Of a stretch of DNA of 16,565 bases, positions 11,931 through 16,565 are shown in pieces. The translations under genes were made by a program, and so were the position numbers. A model generated the notes under the pieces. The model was not told the origin of the DNA. It worked only from the letters and a program-made list of their open reading frames with translations, and did not search any database. Positions within the stretch are counted from its first letter, which is position 1. Each line of letters starts with the position of its first letter. The stretch is from Candidatus Woesearchaeota archaeon (GTDB lineage Archaea > Nanobdellota > Nanobdellia > Woesearchaeales > GW2011-AR9): NCBI GenBank assembly GCA_016188105.1, contig JACPIL010000068.1, positions 1-16,565 of the forward strand. Reading direction: 5' to 3'.

Positions 11931-13019
11931 ATGCTCAGCAACCGCCGTCGCTTTCAAGACAAGGTTAGGCAGGAAGTCAAAAATCATCTACGGCGTTTTC
12001 TTTCTCATAAAGATCTTCTTGATAATGGCAGAGTAAGCATTCCCTGGATCGATATTCCTCGTTTCAAGCACAAACCTCTCGGCGGTGTAGCTCAGGGAGA
12101 TGGGGAGATTGGTAAGAAAATGGGTTCTAGAAATATTAGTATTCCAGGAAAAATTGATACAGAAGTGACTATCGACGAAGTTGCTGCTCTTCTTGCTGAA
12201 GAATTAGGCTTGCCCTATCAAACTCCCAAAGAAGGCGAAGCTTTGGATTCAAAAAAATATACCTATAGGGGAGTAGCCCAAAAAGGACATATCAAAATTA
12301 TCCGTCGGTCCTATCTGCCGGCCCTGGCCAGAGCAATAATGTCTGGAAGCTATAACCCTGATAATCCTATCGTTGTCCCTGAAAGAGATGATTGGCGCTA
12401 CCGTCATCCTCAAGCTATAAAAGATCGGACAAATAAAGCAGTATTGCTTTTCATGATGGATGTTTCTGGTTCCATGGGCATGAGACAGCGTGAATTATGT
12501 CGAACCCAAAATAAGTGGATTGAGCTGCTGGTCAAAGGCCAATACCCTGCTAAAGCGGTGGAAGTTCGTTACATCATGCATTCTTACACTGCAGAGGAGA
12601 CGGATGAACAGACTTTTTATCGCACCTACGATGCTGGTGCTACACTTTTCTCTGCTGCTTATGAGAAATGTCGAGAGATAACCAAGGAAGATTATCCTCT
12701 CAGTGAATGGGATGTCTATCCTTTCCATTTTTCAGATGGAGATAATTGGAAAGACGATAACGATTATGCTCTCAGTTTACTTCGCAAAGAAATCCTACCC
12801 AATTCTACTATGTTTTGTTATGGCCAATGCCCACCCAGCGTGAATACTGATGTCTCGTTCATAGATGAGATTGTGGATAATTTTGGGTTGCGTGAAGGTA
12901 CGTTAGTTAATCCTCGATTACGCCTGGCTAAAATAAAGAGTTATCTCGATCATCTGCCGGTCCTGCGAACTTTCCTGAAAGAAAGCGCCCACCCCTTATA
13001 TGGGGTCTTGAATGACTAA
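11931..13019 (+). CDS. DUF444 / YeaH-like von Willebrand A protein
   Basis: A 362-residue cytoplasmic protein of the YeaH/DUF444 family. The basic N-terminus with SIPWIDIPRFKH (36-47), the Gly-rich GGVAQGDGEIGKK (51-63) and the long linker are typical. The VWA domain begins near 168 with the metal-adhesion site D177-V-S179-G-S181 (MMDVSGSMG), a third metal loop AGATLFSAAYE (236-246) and FSDGDN around 268. In bacteria this protein sits with the kinase PrkA/YeaG and the SpoVR-like YcgB in a starvation-response operon. Neither partner is present in this window. It has its own leaderless promoter, and a predicted metallopeptidase follows 55 bp later under a separate TATA box. It is shorter than E. 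coli YeaH (about 427 aa), but both ends look intact. Confidence 0.88.
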   Translation: MLSNRRRFQDKVRQEVKNHLRRFLSHKDLLDNGRVSIPWIDIPRFKHKPLGGVAQGDGEIGKKMGSRNISIPGKIDTEVTIDEVAALLAEELGLPYQTPKEGEALDSKKYTYRGVAQKGHIKIIRRSYLPALARAIMSGSYNPDNPIVVPERDDWRYRHPQAIKDRTNKAVLLFMMDVSGSMGMRQRELCRTQNKWIELLVKGQYPAKAVEVRYIMHSYTAEETDEQTFYRTYDAGATLFSAAYEKCREITKEDYPLSEWDVYPFHFSDGDNWKDDNDYALSLLRKEILPNSTMFCYGQCPPSVNTDVSFIDEIVDNFGLREGTLVNPRLRLAKIKSYLDHLPVLRTFLKESAHPLYGVLND

Positions 13020-13039
13020 ATTGTCCCACTTTCATCTAA

Positions 13040-13049
13040 AGATTTAAAT
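13040..13049 (+). promoter_or_regulatory. TATA box of the metallopeptidase gene
   Basis: AGATTTAAAT lies 26-35 nt before ATG 13075 with its first T of the TTTAAA core at 13043. No Shine-Dalgarno sequence is seen. Confidence 0.55.
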
Positions 13050-13074
13050 TGTTAAACTCCTTGGATAAGAAACT

Positions 13075-13863
13075 ATGTATCATGCGTCTCATAGCGGATT
13101 AGAATACCTTGCCAGAAATGGTTCTTTGTATACTTCAAGTTCTCCTGTTTTTTACTCTATGGCCTCTTTACCGGTATCTTACCAAGACGGCATGTTTATT
13201 CCTTCCAGAGATTCTTCATTCCGATACAGAACAGAGGAGATTTCATTACCAGCATATTCTACAAATCAAGCAGCATATGTATTTCATGTTCCGCGGCCAG
13301 AATATCATTTTGTTCCTGACCATTTCTTAAAGCCCGGCAAGGAAGGTATTTTTGTCGGAAAAGCCGAAGAAGTCAAAGAATTTGTTGAAGAAGCATTTGA
13401 AACAATTTTTGCTCAGCCTTTTCCTAATCATATTAAGATGAGCATCTTGGATAGAGAAGAATTCCAGAAGATTGCCCCCTCTTCTAATACCATCGGCCTT
13501 TCTATCAACAGAAGCAAGGATAGTTTACTCTCAGAAATTTTTATCCTTAATGATACCTTAGCCAAAGTCATGCTTACCATTGGCCATGAATTAGGGCACG
13601 TTTTAACGGCAACTCTTTCCAATGCTCATGATGAAGAAGCCAAAGCGTATGCTTTCTCCCTAGTATGGATGAAAGTCATTAAAGAACACAATATCGCTAA
13701 TCTTGGCGATGCTATTATTACCGAACATCCTGCAGAGAATGGCCTGCATAATATTGCTTTCAGGTTTGTTTCTCAGCTGTTGAGAGAAGGAAAAGAAGCG
13801 TGGGAAGCGTATACAGAATTAATCAATGGCTTTATTTCTGTGCCTTATTTACAAAATCTTTAA
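13075..13863 (+). CDS. Predicted HELGH zinc metallopeptidase with an unusual N-terminal half
   Basis: A 262-residue protein with no signal peptide. The C-terminal half (about 100-262) is a compact zinc-peptidase fold. A helix carries IGHELGHVL (169-177: zinc ligands H171 and H175, catalytic E172), and DEEAKAYAFS (186-195) supplies a Glu (E187 or E188) as likely third ligand, the gluzincin arrangement. The N-terminal ~95 residues start MYHASHSGLEYLARNGSLYT and continue SSSPVFYSMASLP. This YHAS...L-x-T layout recalls ADP-ribosyltransferase-like small domains, but that is a weak impression without catalytic-residue support. The preceding gene encodes the DUF444 VWA protein on the same strand; a link is possible but each has its own TATA box. 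Substrate unknown. Confidence 0.75.
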   Translation: MYHASHSGLEYLARNGSLYTSSSPVFYSMASLPVSYQDGMFIPSRDSSFRYRTEEISLPAYSTNQAAYVFHVPRPEYHFVPDHFLKPGKEGIFVGKAEEVKEFVEEAFETIFAQPFPNHIKMSILDREEFQKIAPSSNTIGLSINRSKDSLLSEIFILNDTLAKVMLTIGHELGHVLTATLSNAHDEEAKAYAFSLVWMKVIKEHNIANLGDAIITEHPAENGLHNIAFRFVSQLLREGKEAWEAYTELINGFISVPYLQNL

Positions 13864-13866
13864 ATC
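13858..13866 (+). promoter_or_regulatory. TATA box of the DUF483 gene, fixing its start at 13889
   Basis: CTTTAAATC overlaps the stop codon of the preceding gene and has its first T 30 nt before ATG 13889. This matches the leaderless pattern and argues against the in-frame upstream ATG at 13826, which lies inside the metallopeptidase gene. Confidence 0.65.
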
Positions 13867-13888
13867 CTTCAATTTCTTATATAACAGA

Positions 13889-14482
13889 ATGATAAAAAAA
13901 CTCTCTCTTATCTTTGGCTCAAAGAGCAAAGCGCAGGAAATCCTTCTACTTCTGCAAAATGCAAAAACAGTTGTCAGGCACGGTTTTACCGATCAGGAAT
14001 TGCCGAGGATAGAAAGATTCTGCAAAGAGCAAGATTTACATTTAGTCAAATCAAATTTTAAAGTACTATTTGCAGATGAAGGAGTTTATTCTAACAAAGG
14101 CCTCAGAATTGCTGAAGATGATCCGCGCCCAGGAATGTATTTTGTCTACATCTCTAAAGATGAGCAGAAAGCCTGGCTCGCTAGCTATTATGAAATGATG
14201 CAGAATCATCAAGATTTAGGCCTGGTTCTTGGATATCCAAAATGCTGTGTTGATTTCTTCTGTAAAAATTTTAATTCTCAAAATACCAATTTAGAATTGA
14301 ATTCAATGAACCCATATACCAATCTTTCTAAACGCGAACAGGATTTAGTGATTCTTTCTCACTTCCCATGTAACGCTGAGTGTCAGGAAAGTGTTAAACT
14401 GGGAGAAAAATATTTACAGGCAATTTATATGGTAGATAAAGAGCGCGCCAGGGAACTGCTTACACAGTTACGGGTAAAGTAA
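13889..14482 (+). CDS. DUF483-family protein
   Basis: A 197-residue archaeal protein of unknown function. The family mark is LGLVLGYPKCCVDFFCKNF (110-128), with adjacent Cys119-Cys120 and Cys125. A second pair occurs at HFPCNAECQES (Cys161, Cys165). The set of cysteines could bind a metal or an iron-sulfur cluster; this is inference. There is no signal or membrane segment, and the N-terminus is basic (MIKKLSLIFGSKSKAQ). An upstream in-frame ATG at 13826 would add 21 hydrophobic residues and overlap the previous gene by 38 bp. I reject it because of the TATA position. The 3' end overlaps the convergent lipid-kinase gene by 23 bp. Confidence 0.75.
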   Translation: MIKKLSLIFGSKSKAQEILLLLQNAKTVVRHGFTDQELPRIERFCKEQDLHLVKSNFKVLFADEGVYSNKGLRIAEDDPRPGMYFVYISKDEQKAWLASYYEMMQNHQDLGLVLGYPKCCVDFFCKNFNSQNTNLELNSMNPYTNLSKREQDLVILSHFPCNAECQESVKLGEKYLQAIYMVDKERARELLTQLRVK

Positions 14483-15506
14483 CTACTCTTCGTGTGCCAT
14501 CATAGGATACTTTTGCTTTATTTATGGGAATATGTTCGCCATCGATCTCTACAACTTTTTCTGCCGGCACTTCCAGAGTAGAAAGAGATTGATAAAGAGC
14601 ATTTGACATCTTCTCTCCAGCAATTACTTTTGGCAGCTGTGGTATAATTGAAAATGGATTTCCATAAGCAACCACCGCTTGGAATTTTCCTTCCTCTTTA
14701 TTTGCTTCTGGAGAAGGTTTAGGATTGAACCGTCCCCATCCCAGATTTACTTCTTCGTAGCAAGAAGCATACACTCCTATTGGGGTTTGTGGAAACTGTT
14801 GCTTTTCTCCATCAAATTTAATCTCTCCGATTATTCTTTTTTGAAGAAGATAACTCTCTTCAGTTCCAGATTTAAGCCCTTTTAACAATTGTAATACACT
14901 TTTAGCAACACCCCACTTACCATTTGCCTCTTTTCCTGCAAATTTCTTATAGATTGCTTGATATTGCTCTTCATCACAGCTTTGTAATGCTTCTTCCATT
15001 TCATAATATGCTCTAGCACTTTTGCCATAATAAAACCATAATAATCTTGAGATTAAACCAAAACCTACATTAAATCCTTTCCAGCCATTGATATCTAGAG
15101 AAGGAACTTTAAATGTATACAGTTCAAGTGTGTCTGTGCAAGCAGCGTCAACAATATGTTTAGTTAATGCCAGTGACGAATTTGGCCCTATTCCTAAAGA
15201 GCGCTGTATGTTATTTTTAGTTCCTTCAGCATAAAAAGCATAGAGTGGTGAGTATCCCCACTCGTTTTCGATAAGAGTTCTGGTTTGTAGCATCGTACCA
15301 TCACCACCGACAATTGCGGCCAGAGTTATTCCTCCGCCCTTATACTCTTTAATTACTTCTTCTAAACGAAGAAGGCTTTCTGTTACAACAACCCTAAATC
15401 GTAATTTTCCCTCTCCTAGGGCAAGAATATTTTCTATTGCTTTTATCTTCTTAGTGCTAAAATTGCCGCCATTTTTATTCGCCAATACCAGAATATCGTG
15501 TTGCAT
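14460..15506 (-). CDS. Diacylglycerol-kinase-family lipid kinase
   Basis: A 348-residue member of the DAGK/LCB5/YegS kinase family, which phosphorylates lipid hydroxyls with ATP. The nucleotide-binding loop is AAIVGGDGTMLQ (63-74, GGDGT). The second conserved motif, usually P-x-GTxND, reads AEGTKNN (93-99), so the proline and aspartate are replaced by Ala and Asn. GFNVGFGLIS (about 144-153) matches the family's N-x-x-G-x-G region. The C-terminal EIDGEHI carries the conserved DGE. A middle section (about 165-230, AYYEMEEALQSCDEEQYQ onward) is a longer helical insert than in YegS. The substrate could be an archaeal isoprenoid lipid alcohol or a scavenged host lipid; neither is shown. It has a TATA box at 15526-15537 and overlaps DUF483 at the 3' end. 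Confidence 0.85.
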   Translation of the reverse strand: MQHDILVLANKNGGNFSTKKIKAIENILALGEGKLRFRVVVTESLLRLEEVIKEYKGGGITLAAIVGGDGTMLQTRTLIENEWGYSPLYAFYAEGTKNNIQRSLGIGPNSSLALTKHIVDAACTDTLELYTFKVPSLDINGWKGFNVGFGLISRLLWFYYGKSARAYYEMEEALQSCDEEQYQAIYKKFAGKEANGKWGVAKSVLQLLKGLKSGTEESYLLQKRIIGEIKFDGEKQQFPQTPIGVYASCYEEVNLGWGRFNPKPSPEANKEEGKFQAVVAYGNPFSIIPQLPKVIAGEKMSNALYQSLSTLEVPAEKVVEIDGEHIPINKAKVSYDGTRRVVTLPVTV

Positions 15507-15525
15507 CCTAAAGAAAAGTTATTCT

Positions 15526-15540
15526 TATAATAAAAAGGTT
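15526..15540 (-). promoter_or_regulatory. TATA box of the lipid kinase, also a T-run downstream of the DUF475 gene
   Basis: The minus strand reads CCTTTTTATTATAAG. Its first T is about 30 nt before the kinase start at 15506, so it should act as promoter. The same T-rich run lies about 15 nt after the stop of the upstream DUF475 gene on the same strand and could terminate that transcript. Confidence 0.55.
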
Positions 15541-15553
15541 ATGCAAGATTTTT

Positions 15554-16495
15554 TCAAACTACTTCTATCGGCTTCTGATCAACCTCTTTCACCGAGCGAT
15601 AAAAGAAATATGCTAAAATTGCTACCGTAATTAATGGTGAAAGCCAGACCGGAATATGGGCTCCAAAACTTTCTGCCAACATTATTCCGCCTAGGAATAG
15701 TACCGAATACATCGCTCCGTTTTTTAGATACTTGTATTTTTTGATATTCTCAATGTTGCTGGTGGTCATTTTTCTCACCACTATCGCGCCTAGTCCGTTT
15801 CCTAGCAAGATCAGGGGAATGGAGAGAGTAAAAGCAAATGCTCCTAAAACAGCATCAACAGAAAAGGTGGCATCAATAACCTCCAGGTAAAGAATTTTAC
15901 TCAGATCACTCATCTTCTCTTTTTTATGCAGCATCTCATGCTCAGCTTTCTCAGCATTTTCTTTAAAGCCATGAGTGATGAAGAAAGCCGTTGAACCTAA
16001 CACCGCGGAAAATGCCATGTAGGGATTTTGTTTTAAGGCAAACCAGACCGTAGCAGACAGAATGATAGAAGCGACTGCAAAAAACCAGATCGCATGCTTG
16101 TGAAAAAACTTCTCCATATGCAAACCATAAGCCTTGGGTTCCATGAACAACCAGTGGAAAAATAATAACACCATAAACATACCGCCGCCTGCTAATAACA
16201 ATGGTGCAGATTGTTCAATACTTTCTATCACCGCAGGATCGGAACTGAAGGTAGCAGTTAATGAACCGATAAATCCTAACGAAGGATTGGTAAACCAGAT
16301 GATCAGCCAAGGTAATAAACCTCTCACCACAAAAACAGCAATAAGAATTCCCCAGATCAAGAACCAGCGTCTGGCCTTTGCGGACATGGTCCTGAGCACT
16401 TCTGCATTGATGACTGCGTTATCAATACCGCTGACTGTCTCGAATAAGCATAATCCTACTACGATAAGGATCATGGAGAGGATATCAAATGCCAT
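15554..16495 (-). CDS. DUF475/TerC-family integral membrane protein
   Basis: A 313-residue polytopic membrane protein with about eight hydrophobic segments. Conserved acidic motifs occur in two pseudo-repeats: LFETVSGIDNAVINAEVL (18-35, with E19, D25 and N26) and YLEVIDATFSVDAVLGAFA (203-221, with E205, D208 and D214). These in-membrane acids are the hallmark of the TerC/DUF475 group, related to the LysE-type exporters, several of which are implicated in manganese or other metal export. A charged cytoplasmic loop with His/Lys/Glu (about 175-200) lies between the halves. Metal efflux is the family-based guess; tellurite resistance is only the historical name. It has its own leaderless promoter and a 47-bp gap to the kinase gene. 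Confidence 0.88.
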   Translation of the reverse strand: MAFDILSMILIVVGLCLFETVSGIDNAVINAEVLRTMSAKARRWFLIWGILIAVFVVRGLLPWLIIWFTNPSLGFIGSLTATFSSDPAVIESIEQSAPLLLAGGGMFMVLLFFHWLFMEPKAYGLHMEKFFHKHAIWFFAVASIILSATVWFALKQNPYMAFSAVLGSTAFFITHGFKENAEKAEHEMLHKKEKMSDLSKILYLEVIDATFSVDAVLGAFAFTLSIPLILLGNGLGAIVVRKMTTSNIENIKKYKYLKNGAMYSVLFLGGIMLAESFGAHIPVWLSPLITVAILAYFFYRSVKEVDQKPIEVV

Positions 16496-16515
16496 TTGCG
16501 TATTTATAGAAAGGG

Positions 16516-16526
16516 AGTATTTAAAG
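16516..16526 (-). promoter_or_regulatory. TATA box of the DUF475 gene
   Basis: The minus strand reads CTTTAAATACT, first T 30 nt before the start codon at 16495. The remaining bases to the window edge show no gene I can support. Confidence 0.65.
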
Positions 16527-16565
16527 ATTTGTTTGTTACTCTCTGTAGAAAAAGTCGCCGCCTAG

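Noticed and set aside
13826..13888. Upstream in-frame ATG extension of the DUF483 gene
   Set aside because: It would overlap the metallopeptidase gene and place the start codon before the TATA box at 13858-13866. The 13889 start fits the leaderless spacing.
16134..16565. Plus-strand open frame of 143 aa running to the window end
   Set aside because: It lies antisense to the well-supported DUF475 membrane protein gene and its promoter, and has no family features.
1..16565. tRNA, rRNA, CRISPR array, insertion sequence or phage genes
   Set aside because: I saw no T-loop/anticodon patterns, no spaced direct repeats and no transposase or integrase motifs. Covariance-model and repeat searches were not possible here.

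Overview
The window is AT-rich chromosomal DNA from an archaeon, most likely a DPANN lineage (Woesearchaeota/Pacearchaeota-like). The evidence is an archaeal FtsY plus prefoldin-alpha gene pair, a Taw1-type wyosine enzyme, an NMD3-family protein, an archaeal-type methylthiotransferase, a DUF483 protein and a signal-peptide-bearing Lon-like (S16) protease. Most first-in-operon genes also carry an archaeal TATA box whose first T lies 29-32 nt before the start codon with no Shine-Dalgarno sequence, which implies largely leaderless transcripts. I see no tRNA, rRNA, CRISPR array, insertion sequence or phage gene. The lineage is inferred from gene content, not from a search.

Layout. Positions 1-37 hold the tail of an upstream gene, followed by a small unknown protein (83-427, +). 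Next, on the minus strand, are a tRNA methylthiotransferase homologue (433-1716) that has lost two of its three N-terminal cluster cysteines, and a tightly packed four-gene operon read from 4131 down to 1767: a 66-aa unknown protein, prefoldin alpha, FtsY and a one-helix membrane protein with an EF-hand-like loop. A lipoprotein gene (4259-4798, +) has a rare strong Shine-Dalgarno sequence and an interrupted palindrome covering its TATA box. Taw1 (4862-6028, -) diverges from a zinc-ribbon protein (6148-6342, +), followed by a 97-aa unknown protein and a truncated NMD3-like protein (to 7152). A MESH1/SpoT-type HD hydrolase (7156-7725, -) diverges from a membrane-anchored Lon-like protease (7800-9599, +).

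The region 9600-11870 looks accessory. It holds a two-gene minus-strand unit (unknown protein plus lipoprotein, 9608-10895), a divergent 46-aa ribbon-helix-helix regulator (11011-11151), a compound palindrome between them, a non-coding stretch with a GC-rich hairpin and an orphan strong TATA box (11152-11383), and a cupredoxin-like lipoprotein without recognisable copper histidines (11384-11869).

The right part carries a DUF444/YeaH-like VWA protein (11931-13019), a HELGH zinc-metallopeptidase-like protein with an unusual N-terminal half (13075-13863), a DUF483 protein (13889-14482), a diacylglycerol-kinase-family lipid kinase (14460-15506, -) and a DUF475/TerC-type membrane protein (15554-16495, -). 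Themes are tRNA position-37 modification (methylthiotransferase homologue, Taw1), protein targeting and folding (FtsY, prefoldin), ribosome maturation (NMD3-like), and a set of exported or envelope proteins whose promoters carry palindromes.
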